From contig CAJUKN010000026.1 of NCBI GenBank assembly GCA_910587485.1, positions 1-30,122 on the forward strand: a stretch of 30,122 bases of DNA, written 5' to 3'. Below, one piece after another: positions 16,054-22,898 of the stretch. This DNA is from an uncultured Lachnospira sp. (GTDB taxonomy: Bacteria; Bacillota; Clostridia; Lachnospirales; Lachnospiraceae). A program made the position numbers and the translations under genes. Under the pieces are notes generated by a model. It was not told the DNA's origin. It worked only from the letters and a program-made list of their open reading frames with translations, and did not search any database. Position 1 is the stretch's first letter, and each line of letters opens with the position of its first letter.

Positions 16054-16145
16054 GAAGAATAAACAATCTTAATGTTACTCCTCGGTAGGCGAATTACCTT
16101 TAACCCTTACGGGACCATACTGTCTTAGGCGAAATGTGTATATTT
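16054..16145 (-). ncRNA. Ribosomal protein L10 leader RNA
   Basis: The minus strand shows the conserved segments of the L10 leader family (Rfam class 'L10 leader'): CGCCTAAGACAGTATGGT, the CCCGTAAGGG stem-loop and GCCTACCGAGGAGTAAC. The RNA imitates the L10 site on 23S rRNA. Binding of L10(L12)4 would alter the fold and favour the downstream terminator at 16025-16053. Assignment is from memory of the family motif; exact ends are approximate. Confidence 0.88.
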
Positions 16146-16178
16146 AACATAAAACTTTATATCAAACATACGAATTAC

Positions 16179-16207
16179 AATATATCATTATATATATTGG
16201 CTGTCAA
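16179..16207 (-). promoter_or_regulatory. Promoter of rplJ-rplL
   Basis: -35 TTGACA (16202-16207), 17-base spacer and -10 TATATT (16179-16184), located between the rplA stop and the L10 leader. It makes rplJL a unit separate from rplKA. Confidence 0.85.
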
Positions 16208-16222
16208 TCATTTTATCAACAA

Positions 16223-16918
16223 TTAACCAACATACTTAGATGTATTAATCTTAACACTTGGTCCCATTGTAGAAGCAAGTGCAATACTTCTAAGATATTG
16301 ACCTTTAACTGATGATGGTTTAGCTTTAACGATTGCATCCATAATAGCTTGGAAGTTGTCCGCTAATTGGTCTTCAGTAAATGAAGCCTTACCAATTGGC
16401 ACGTGAATGATATTTGTCTTATCAAGTCTGTACTCAATCTTACCAGCCTTGATATCATTAACAGCTTTTGTTACATCCATAGTAACCGTACCAGCTTTAG
16501 GATTTGGCATTAAACCTTTTGGTCCTAATACTCGTCCTAAACGTCCAACGACACCCATCATATCAGGAGTTGCAACAACGACATCAAACTCAAACCAGTT
16601 ATCATTTTGAATCTTTGGAATAAGCTCTTCAGCACCTACAAAATCAGCACCTGCTGCCTCAGCCTCTTCTGCCTTAGCACCTTTTGCAAACACCAATACA
16701 CGAACCTTCTTACCTGTTCCATGTGGAAGCACAACAGCACCTCTAATCTGCTGTTCTGCATGACGTCCATCACAACCTGTTCTGATATGCGCTTCAATTG
16801 TTTCGTCGAACTTTGCAACAGCGCTTTTTTTCACGAGTGCTATAGCATCTGTTGCTTCATATAATGTCTGGCGGTCAATATTTTTGGCTGCCTCAACGTA
16901 TTTCTTTCCTCTTTTCAT
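16223..16918 (-). CDS. rplA: 50S ribosomal protein L1
   Basis: L1-stalk protein that helps release the E-site tRNA and, in bacteria, represses its own rplK-rplA mRNA. With the start at 16918 (MKRGKKYVEAAKNI) it has 231 residues, the normal size. That ATG follows AGGAGG nine bases upstream; an in-frame extension of 16 residues (MGGNSPSD...) has no ribosome site and is not family-like. Visible signatures are RGAVVLPHGTGKKVRVLVFA and GRVLGPKGLMPNPKAGTVT. It ends just before the rplJ promoter. The 74-base gap to rplK has no terminator, so the two are co-transcribed. Confidence 0.98.
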   Translation of the reverse strand: MKRGKKYVEAAKNIDRQTLYEATDAIALVKKSAVAKFDETIEAHIRTGCDGRHAEQQIRGAVVLPHGTGKKVRVLVFAKGAKAEEAEAAGADFVGAEELIPKIQNDNWFEFDVVVATPDMMGVVGRLGRVLGPKGLMPNPKAGTVTMDVTKAVNDIKAGKIEYRLDKTNIIHVPIGKASFTEDQLADNFQAIMDAIVKAKPSSVKGQYLRSIALASTMGPSVKINTSKYVG

Positions 16919-16992
16919 AATAAAAAACCTCCTAGTGGTATTATCGGAAGGGCTATTTCCTCCCACAGCATTACAGCTTTATAGCTGTTTTA

Positions 16993-17418
16993 TTAGTCCT
17001 CAACTACAATGCCCATGCTCTTAGCAGTTCCTTCTATCATAGAAGTTGCAGCTTCAATGGTTGCAGCATTTAAGTCTGGCATTTTAAGTTCAGCAATCTT
17101 TTGAACTTCTGCTCTCTTAATCTTAGCAACTTTTGTCTTGTTAGGAACACCTGAACCTGACTTAATATTACAAGCCTTCTTAAGAAGAACTGCAGCTGGA
17201 GGAGTTTTTGTGATAAAGCTAAAACTTCTATCAGCGTAAACAGTAATGACAACAGGGATAATTAAATCTCCTTGGTCGGCTGTCTTTGCATTAAATTGCT
17301 TTGTAAACTCTACAATATTAACACCATGCTGTCCAAGTGCTGGACCAACTGGTGGTGCTGGTGTTGCCTTACCAGCAGGAATCTGTAATTTGATATAACC
17401 TGTTACTTTCTTTGCCAT
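16993..17418 (-). CDS. rplK: 50S ribosomal protein L11
   Basis: Part of the GTPase-associated centre with the L7/L12 stalk. The 141-residue protein starts MAKKVTGYIKLQIPAGKA and has the PAPPVGPALGQHGVNI motif and the C-terminal RNA-binding domain with the MPDLNAATIEAA segment. I choose the ATG at 17418, eight bases after AGGAGG; a GTG three codons earlier lies inside the Shine-Dalgarno itself. It is followed by rplA and preceded by a leader that resembles the 23S rRNA L1 site. Confidence 0.98.
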   Translation of the reverse strand: MAKKVTGYIKLQIPAGKATPAPPVGPALGQHGVNIVEFTKQFNAKTADQGDLIIPVVITVYADRSFSFITKTPPAAVLLKKACNIKSGSGVPNKTKVAKIKRAEVQKIAELKMPDLNAATIEAATSMIEGTAKSMGIVVED

Positions 17419-17441
17419 CTTAGGCACCTCCTAAATATAAA

Positions 17442-17505
17442 TGTGGTTTCTGGCGACCTTTTAACATACTAAAAAATATCCTTTTTCAATATCTTGGTCT
17501 CCCAC
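17442..17505 (-). promoter_or_regulatory. L1-binding leader mimicking 23S rRNA
   Basis: On the minus strand GTGGGAGACC (17505-17496) pairs with GGTCGCCAGAAACCAC (17458-17443): GTGG/CCAC and GACC/GGTC helices around an asymmetric loop with GA opposite GCCAGAAA. E. coli 23S rRNA at the base of the L1 stalk has GGUGGGAG opposite GAAAUACCACC. The match in sequence and layout makes this a candidate site for L1 autorepression of rplK-rplA, ending some 15 bases before the rplK ribosome site. Confidence 0.7.
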
Positions 17506-17522
17506 GAACAATGAGAACGACA

Positions 17523-17571
17523 CATTGCCTAAAGGCAATGAATTTTATGCTCTCAATGGATAAAATGTCCT
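17523..17571 (-). promoter_or_regulatory. nusG-rplK spacer: possible promoter and hairpin
   Basis: A weak promoter reads AGGACA (17566-17571), 18 bases, TAAAAT (17542-17547). A perfect hairpin CATTGCC-TTTA-GGCAATG (17523-17540) follows at once and has no U-tract. Either rplKA are read through from rpmG-secE-nusG or this weak promoter serves them. Confidence 0.35.
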
Positions 17572-17574
17572 TTA

Positions 17575-18126
17575 TTACATTAGTTTCACATCTGTAAAAC
17601 CAATCTCAACCGGTGTTTCACGGCCGAACATCTCAACATTAATTGTAAGACACTGCTTGCCCTCATTAATGTCTTTAATAACCCCAACTGTATTCTCCCA
17701 TGCACCAGAAAGAATCATTACCTGTTCACCCACTTTTCCATTAAAATGAATAATTGGCTTTTCCTTCTGCTCATTCTTGTCCTTATTACCAGAAAGAGTA
17801 ATTCCAAGTGCTTTAATTTCTGAAGGAGTAAGTGGAACTGGCTTAGAACCGGGACCAACAAATCCTGTAACACCTCTCGTATTACGAACAACATACCAAC
17901 TGTCGTCATTCATAACCATGTTAATGAGTACATAACCCGGAAACATCTTTTTATCTGCTGCCTTTTGAGTACCATTTTTAATCTCAACGACTGTCTCAAG
18001 TGGTACAACCACCTCCAGTACAAGGTCTTGAAGATTTCTGTTCTCAACAGTTTTCTCGATGTTTGCTTTAACCTTATTCTCATATCCAGAATAAGTATGC
18101 ACTACATACCATTTTGCTTCGTCCAT
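17575..18126 (-). CDS. nusG: Transcription elongation/antitermination factor NusG
   Basis: Binds RNA polymerase at the beta' clamp and modulates elongation, pausing and coupling. The 183 residues show the NGN domain (WYVVHTYSGYENKVKANIEK, the MFPGYVLI segment, TRGVTGFVG) and a C-terminal KOW domain (GEQVMILSGAWENTVGVIKDI). The start is supported by AAAGGTGA. It follows secE by 15 bases, the standard secE-nusG pairing. Confidence 0.98.
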   Translation of the reverse strand: MDEAKWYVVHTYSGYENKVKANIEKTVENRNLQDLVLEVVVPLETVVEIKNGTQKAADKKMFPGYVLINMVMNDDSWYVVRNTRGVTGFVGPGSKPVPLTPSEIKALGITLSGNKDKNEQKEKPIIHFNGKVGEQVMILSGAWENTVGVIKDINEGKQCLTINVEMFGRETPVEIGFTDVKLM

Positions 18127-18141
18127 GTAATCACCTTTTCC

Positions 18142-18345
18142 TTACTTCATTAAGAATTCAATTCCAAATCTTGATAATAAGTCGACAATTGAAATAATTG
18201 CACCTAATAATACAGATACAACTAATACAGCAATGGTTTCTTTTGTGAGTGTCTTACGGTCAGGCCAAATGATTTTGTTAAATTCAGCCTTTAAGCCTTT
18301 AAACCAGCTTTTTTTCTGTTTTTTCTCTTTAACAGTATCACCCAT
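18142..18345 (-). CDS. secE: Preprotein translocase subunit SecE
   Basis: Small clamp subunit of the SecYEG channel in the cytoplasmic membrane. The 67 residues comprise a basic N-terminus, the amphipathic helix FKGLKAEFNKIIWPDRKTL with the conserved W-P-D/R pattern, and one C-terminal membrane span (ETIAVLVVSVLLGAIISIVD). This is the short one-span form usual in Firmicutes. The start follows GAGG at workable spacing. It lies between rpmG and nusG. Confidence 0.96.
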   Translation of the reverse strand: MGDTVKEKKQKKSWFKGLKAEFNKIIWPDRKTLTKETIAVLVVSVLLGAIISIVDLLSRFGIEFLMK

Positions 18346-18368
18346 TATTCTTACCTCACTGTCTTAGA

Positions 18369-18518
18369 TTACTTTGTTTCCTTATGCAATGTATGTGCTT
18401 TACAGAACTTGCAATACTTTTTTGTTTCCATTCTGTCAGGATGAGCTTTCTTATCCTTTGTCATGTTGTAATTTCGCTGTTTACATTCTGTACATGCCAA
18501 TGTTATCTTAATGCGCAC
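18369..18518 (-). CDS. rpmG: 50S ribosomal protein L33 (zinc-binding form)
   Basis: A 49-residue protein. It starts with GTG (MRIKITLACTECKQRNYN) seven bases after GGAGGTG and ends KAHTLHKETK. Two CxxC pairs (Cys9/12 and Cys36/39) make it the C+ zinc-ribbon form; some bacteria replace this form with a Cys-free paralog under zinc limitation, and none is seen in this window. Order rpmG-secE-nusG is the usual one, and it is the first gene of this unit. Confidence 0.97.
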   Translation of the reverse strand: MRIKITLACTECKQRNYNMTKDKKAHPDRMETKKYCKFCKAHTLHKETK

Positions 18519-18630
18519 AACTCCCACCTCCAATGTTTTATTATTGTGGTGCTTAAACCTAGTAAATACTGGCTTTACACCAATTGGCTTTTTTTAAGCA
18601 TAAAAAAAAGACCACTTCCATAGCTAATCT

Positions 18631-18660
18631 AATATAGCACAGCTCATTAAAATACGTCAA
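18631..18660 (-). promoter_or_regulatory. Promoter of rpmG-secE-nusG
   Basis: -35 TTGACG (18655-18660), 18-base spacer, -10 TATATT (18631-18636). The leader that follows contains a run of eight T and a run of seven A about six bases apart, which could pair as a weak AU hairpin before the rpmG ribosome site. Confidence 0.78.
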
Positions 18661-18673
18661 CCATTTTTTCACT

Positions 18674-18770
18674 TTATTGAAAATATATTGCAATTATTTT
18701 CAATAATGTAGTTATTTTTTTACCTTATTCAGGAAAGTTTATTCTACTAAAAAATAATACACTTTCCTGA
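18674..18770. other. Two long dyads between DUF4422 gene and rpmG promoter
   Basis: Dyad A has perfect 12-base arms TTATTGAAAATA (18674-18685) and TATTTTCAATAA (18695-18706) and ends 14 bases upstream of the -35 box. Dyad B has perfect ten-base arms TCAGGAAAGT (18729-18738) and ACTTTCCTGA (18761-18770), and its loop can pair further (TTATT/AATAA). Neither is followed by a convincing U-tract on the minus strand. B may still end the upstream transcript; A could be an operator or a second terminator. Confidence 0.5.
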
Positions 18771-18824
18771 TTTGATAAGAGTGCAATCTTTTATGTATAC
18801 ATCGCTTAATCAATTTTATACAAT

Positions 18825-20117
18825 TTAAATATCACAAAAATTAATAACAAGTTCTTTTATATTAAATGTGTTATTTACAAGCCAAACACGAAGCAATCGT
18901 TCCCCTAAAAAGCCATATACTCTCTTTTGATATGTATCATAATTGCTCACATCTATTCTTTTTTCAACTTCACTAAGAATATCAAACAACCATTGACAAT
19001 ATGCATCAAACACATTTTTTCTGCAAATCATCATATTGGCAATATTCATAAAATTGCTGTTCATACAGAGTTCAAACGCTTGTATATATTCTGGATATCG
19101 CTGTCTTATTACCTCTTTACAAACAACCATATCTTCCCAATGATGTTTATCAGCGTAATATTCGCTCATATTTTTATGTTTTGACATAGAGCTGTTCCCA
19201 ATAATAATGTCATATTGATTCATCAATTTACAAACATCATGTTTATTCAATATTTTCTCATTATCAAGAAAATATCTTCTATAATGGCATAATCCTACAA
19301 CATCACATTGTATATTTTTCCAAATCCAATACATACCTGTCAATTCACAGTATGTATCATTTTTTATAGATATATGTTCTCCTGTATCATCACCAATAAA
19401 ACCAAGCGATGGTTTTCCTTGCCTTCCCACATGTAAAGGTATATACATGCCATCTTTTAAATCAATGCCATCTGGAATAGTAAACTTTTTATGCGCTGCA
19501 ATATAAAGTCTAATATCTGCTTGTTCCGTAATTTTTGTTTTTAAATTTTCTGTATTTTCTTTAATATAGAACTTATTTGGAGTAGTCTTTTCTTTGGCGC
19601 ATAAGCTATTTTGAGTACCTTTTATCTCATCACATAAATTACCTTGTGCTGCTTTACCTTGAATAAGTGCATACTGTCTGCCTTCCAAATTAATCGCCTG
19701 ACAGGATACATGACTAGTTATAAAATTGATAAAATCTGAATCGTTTGTATCTGCAACTATCATTTTACCATGATTTAAAAGCCAACCCCATAACGCTTCT
19801 TTTGATATCATCATTGCATTATCATATTCACTGTACATATCCAAAAAATAGATTAAATCATATATTTTTGTATCTAATGTATGAATTGATTTTATATTTG
19901 TAATTTTATCATATATTCTAGTATATACAGGCTGCACGTCCTCATTCATGGATATACCCTCAAGCACTATATCTTTTGCAATCTCACAATTCATCACTTG
20001 CCTTGAAACAGCCCCTATTCTTTGCAAAAATATGCCAAAATCTAATATACTTGTTGGCTTTGTCTGTTTTATCCATTCAAAATATAAATAAATATCATTA
20101 CGGTCTGTAATCATCAT
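18825..20117 (-). CDS. DUF4422 glycosyltransferase-like protein with N-terminal extension
   Basis: The C-terminal half (from about residue 205) reads as DUF4422, a family found in capsule and surface-polysaccharide loci and taken to be glycosyltransferases: YIAAHKKFTIPDG, TYCELTGMYWIWKN, VVGLCHYRRYF, NMMICRKNVFDAYCQWLF and the final GFLGERLLRVWL. The first 190 or so residues look like a worn Rossmann/methyltransferase-type domain (SILDFGIFLQRIG, YDLIYFLDM, GWLLNHGKMIVAD) without a clear glycine motif, so activity is doubtful. I use the ATG at 20117 (430 residues) rather than 20129, whose ribosome site would be too close. It follows trkH by about 30 bases and is probably co-transcribed. Sugar and acceptor are unknown. 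Confidence 0.78.
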   Translation of the reverse strand: MMITDRNDIYLYFEWIKQTKPTSILDFGIFLQRIGAVSRQVMNCEIAKDIVLEGISMNEDVQPVYTRIYDKITNIKSIHTLDTKIYDLIYFLDMYSEYDNAMMISKEALWGWLLNHGKMIVADTNDSDFINFITSHVSCQAINLEGRQYALIQGKAAQGNLCDEIKGTQNSLCAKEKTTPNKFYIKENTENLKTKITEQADIRLYIAAHKKFTIPDGIDLKDGMYIPLHVGRQGKPSLGFIGDDTGEHISIKNDTYCELTGMYWIWKNIQCDVVGLCHYRRYFLDNEKILNKHDVCKLMNQYDIIIGNSSMSKHKNMSEYYADKHHWEDMVVCKEVIRQRYPEYIQAFELCMNSNFMNIANMMICRKNVFDAYCQWLFDILSEVEKRIDVSNYDTYQKRVYGFLGERLLRVWLVNNTFNIKELVINFCDI

Positions 20118-20150
20118 AAAAATCCCCATACCTTTCCATATTTCAATCTT

Positions 20151-21509
20151 TCACCCCACATTAATATGTTCCTCTGGATACAGTACTTCCTCTTTTTTAC
20201 GTTTAAACGCAAGTGTGATGGCAAAGGTCATACTTCCAATTCTGCCGCAGTACATTACCAAAATAAGCACACATAGGGAAAATGTATTCAAATCTCTTGT
20301 AATTCCTGTGGATAATCCAACAGTGCCAATCGCTGAAAAGACTTCCATCAAAACATCATTCATCTGCAAATGTTGAGAAGCACATATCGCCATCAAAGCA
20401 AAGATTGCCAAACCAAGATTTAAACCTAAAACCATATTGGCTTTTTTAATATCCTCATCGCCTATCCTTCTCCCAAAAATATTACAACCAGATGCATTGC
20501 GTATATTTGACCATATATAGACTACAAAAACAACAAATGTTGTTGTTTTTATACCACCTGCCGTAGAGCCTGAATTGCCTCCTATAAACATTAAAACCAG
20601 ATGAAGAATAACACTTGCGTCCATCAAATTTGCCAAATCAAGCGTATTAAAACCTGCTGTTCTTGCTGATACCGAAGTAAAAAGAGAAGACAGTGTTCTA
20701 TCATAAATTCCCATTCCTGCCTGTAAATTGTCTTTCTCAAAAAATGCAAATAAAGCTGCACCGCCAAAAATTAATATAAGATTTGTCACAATAACAATTT
20801 TAGAATGTAATGAATATTTAGAAAAATGAAATTTATTTTCTTTTACTTCCATCCACACAATAAAGCCTAATCCACCAATAATAATCAGCAGCATAATCGT
20901 TACATTAACAACAATATCACTCGAAAAACGTGTTAGTGAAGAATATTGTTCGAATCTTCCAAATAAATCAAACCCTGCATTGCAAAATGCGGATATTGAA
21001 TGAAAAATCGCATAATAGATTCCTGTAAAAAAACCCAATTCTGGCACAAAACGTGTAGCAAGAAGCAATGCACCTATTCCTTCTATAATCGCTGTCCCTT
21101 TAAAAATATTTTTTGTTAATTTTACAACGCCAGACAGTTTCATTGAACTGACACTCTCTTGAATAAGATTTCGTATATTCAATCCAATTTTTTTCTTAAG
21201 TAAAACGGAAAACATTACACTTATTGTAATAAAACCTAAGCCACCTATCTGAATCATTGTTAATATTACAAGCTGCCCAAACATTGTCCATTGCGTATAT
21301 GTATCACACACGACAAGACCAGTCACACAAGTTGCACTGGTTGCTGTAAACATTGCATCTAAAAAATCACACCAATTTCCATCTTGATTTGATATTGGCA
21401 GCATTAACAAGAATGTACCAATCATAATAATTATAAAAAAACCTAATGCCATTATTTGCGCATATGCCATTTTTGTTTTCACTTTTTTTACTTTTTTTCT
21501 AAAAAACAT
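20151..21509 (-). CDS. Potassium uptake protein, KtrB/TrkH family
   Basis: Membrane-embedded pore subunit for K+ (or Na+-linked K+) uptake. The 452 residues contain eight membrane spans in four repeats, with the four selectivity-filter loops TSATCVTGL, ISAFCNAGF, SARTAGFNT and SAIGTVGLSTG, each with the key glycine. The size and the short N-terminus point to KtrB rather than the longer TrkH. Its usual cytoplasmic RCK partner (KtrA/TrkA) is not in this window. The ATG follows AATGAGG. The gene after it is a DUF4422 protein about 30 bases away. Its upstream leader resembles that of the hydrolase gene at 27810-28913. Confidence 0.93.
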   Translation of the reverse strand: MFFRKKVKKVKTKMAYAQIMALGFFIIIMIGTFLLMLPISNQDGNWCDFLDAMFTATSATCVTGLVVCDTYTQWTMFGQLVILTMIQIGGLGFITISVMFSVLLKKKIGLNIRNLIQESVSSMKLSGVVKLTKNIFKGTAIIEGIGALLLATRFVPELGFFTGIYYAIFHSISAFCNAGFDLFGRFEQYSSLTRFSSDIVVNVTIMLLIIIGGLGFIVWMEVKENKFHFSKYSLHSKIVIVTNLILIFGGAALFAFFEKDNLQAGMGIYDRTLSSLFTSVSARTAGFNTLDLANLMDASVILHLVLMFIGGNSGSTAGGIKTTTFVVFVVYIWSNIRNASGCNIFGRRIGDEDIKKANMVLGLNLGLAIFALMAICASQHLQMNDVLMEVFSAIGTVGLSTGITRDLNTFSLCVLILVMYCGRIGSMTFAITLAFKRKKEEVLYPEEHINVG

Positions 21510-21545
21510 AATTTATCCTCATTTCTGCACTGTTTTTGCACAAAG
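21510..21545 (-). repeat. Leader module copy 1 (before ktrB-like gene)
   Basis: On the minus strand TTGTGCAAAAACAGTGCAGA runs into AATGAGG, the ribosome site of this gene. It matches the sequence before the hydrolase gene (TTACGCAAAAGCAGCGCAGA then AATGAGGG) with a handful of transitions. Both also have a GsCACAAA segment 35-45 bases further upstream. Confidence 0.55.
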
Positions 21546-21548
21546 AAC

Positions 21549-21598
21549 GAAAAATTTTTACAGGTTTGTGGCAAGCAACGCTCAAACACAAAGCCTGT
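21549..21598 (-). terminator. Probable terminator after corA
   Basis: ACAGG-TTTGTG (21560-21570) pairs with CACAAA-G-CCTGT (21587-21598) with one bulged base; on the minus strand the stem is followed by five A and then five T. It lies about 70 bases after the corA stop and would separate corA from the ktrB-like gene, though the A-run before the T-run makes it imperfect. Confidence 0.5.
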
Positions 21599-21670
21599 TT
21601 CCTCTACATTGCAGCTCTATTCCATTCTTCTTATTTTGGTTCTGTTATTAAACATATTTTTACAACAGGA

Positions 21671-22612
21671 TTATAACATCTTTTTCCTTTTTAAAATCCA
21701 TAAAGTTATAATACATATAATAATTATTATTCCACAAATAATAGCAAATCCATGCGGCGTATTGGCAAAAGGCATCCATTCTTCTCCTACATTCATACCA
21801 TAAATTCCAGAAATAATTGTTGGTATAGCCATAACTAATGTTATTGAAGTAAGATATTTCATAACATTGTTTAGTTTATTATTAATAATTGAAGTCAATA
21901 AATCTCTTGTACCATCAATCACATCTCTATAAATAACGGTCATCTCAATTGCCTGCTGATACTCTACCATAACATCTTCAAGAAGCTCCATATCTTCTGG
22001 ATATTGTTCGATTCTCTTATATCGTTTCAATCGTTCTAAAACAATACTATTTGCTCTTAAAGATGTTGCAAAATAGACAAGTGTAGATTCTAACTCATGC
22101 AGCTCAATAATATCACCATCTTTTGTATCTTTTCCAGCACGCTCTTCTATTTCCACACGCTTTTTGTCAATACCTCGAAGATACATTTGATACATGGAGG
22201 ATGATTTTAAAAGCATCTGATAAATAAATCGCATTTTTTTCTTGGTGCTAAAGCTTCTAAGTTTACTTCTGACAAAAACCTCCAATACGGGCGTTTGCTC
22301 ACGACATATTGTTATAATCGCATTTTGTTTTAATATAATACCCAATGGAATTGTTGTATACATTTTTCTTTCATGTCTTACTTCTGGTGATGGTATATCA
22401 ACAAGGATAAGGGTATACCCATCTTCAAGACTAATACGAGAACTTTCTTCTTCATCTAATGCCATCGCTAAATCATTTATCTCCAACTCATACTGCTTAG
22501 CGACTTGCGACAACTCTTTGCTAGTTGGGTCAACCAACTGAACCCACACGCCATCTTCATAATCTGACAACTTTCTAATAACGCTTTCATCAGTCTTAAA
22601 TATATTAAGCAT
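21671..22612 (-). CDS. corA: CorA-family divalent cation transporter
   Basis: Pentameric Mg2+/Co2+/Ni2+ channel of the cytoplasmic membrane. The 313 residues have a large cytosolic N-terminal domain, a long helix leading to the membrane, and two C-terminal spans; the signature YGMN lies at residues 271-274 between them, and the chain ends in a basic tail KRKKML. The start follows AGGAAGGAGAGG. It lies 20 bases after the HypA-like gene, so it probably shares a transcript with the ferredoxin and HypA-like genes. That would link metal uptake to that pair, but this is inference from spacing. The metal cannot be told from sequence. Confidence 0.92.
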   Translation of the reverse strand: MLNIFKTDESVIRKLSDYEDGVWVQLVDPTSKELSQVAKQYELEINDLAMALDEEESSRISLEDGYTLILVDIPSPEVRHERKMYTTIPLGIILKQNAIITICREQTPVLEVFVRSKLRSFSTKKKMRFIYQMLLKSSSMYQMYLRGIDKKRVEIEERAGKDTKDGDIIELHELESTLVYFATSLRANSIVLERLKRYKRIEQYPEDMELLEDVMVEYQQAIEMTVIYRDVIDGTRDLLTSIINNKLNNVMKYLTSITLVMAIPTIISGIYGMNVGEEWMPFANTPHGFAIICGIIIIICIITLWILKRKKML

Positions 22613-22632
22613 AACCCCTCTCCTTCCTCAAA

Positions 22633-22896
22633 CTATATTGATGTTTGTCCTTGAATTTCTTTGACATACTCTGTCCCATATCCTATAAGATTTTTATCCA
22701 TTTCTATTTTTAGTACAGCATCTTGGGCAATTGTCCCTATTTTAGCCATATCAAAATAAAATAACAATTCTTTTTCATGGATACAAGAATAGACACCAAT
22801 CACTAATACAATCAAGTCCAGCTTAGTTATACCATTTTCTTGTGCTGTTTTCAACGCAATATCTAATACTTCTCTGCAAACTACCCCTTCGTGCAT
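22633..22896 (-). CDS. HypA-like protein lacking the zinc domain
   Basis: HypA is the nickel-inserting chaperone for NiFe hydrogenase and, in some bacteria, urease. This 87-residue protein matches only its N-terminal nickel domain: MHE at the start (His2 is the nickel ligand in HypA), ITKLDLIVLVIGVYSCIHEK (HypA: V-x-L-x-IG-x-LS) and LLFYFDMAKIGTIAQDAVLKIE. The CxxC...CxxC zinc loop that should follow is absent; the chain ends soon after. I choose the ATG at 22896 with AAGGA nine bases upstream; a longer frame overlapping the upstream gene is not family-like. It begins two bases after the ferredoxin stop, so translation is coupled. No hydrogenase or urease gene is visible here. Confidence 0.72.
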   Translation of the reverse strand: MHEGVVCREVLDIALKTAQENGITKLDLIVLVIGVYSCIHEKELLFYFDMAKIGTIAQDAVLKIEMDKNLIGYGTEYVKEIQGQTSI

Positions 22897-22898
22897 TT

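Noticed and set aside
16223..16966. Longer form of L1 with 16 extra N-terminal residues
   Set aside because: The family-like start at 16918 has a clear AGGAGG; the extension has none.
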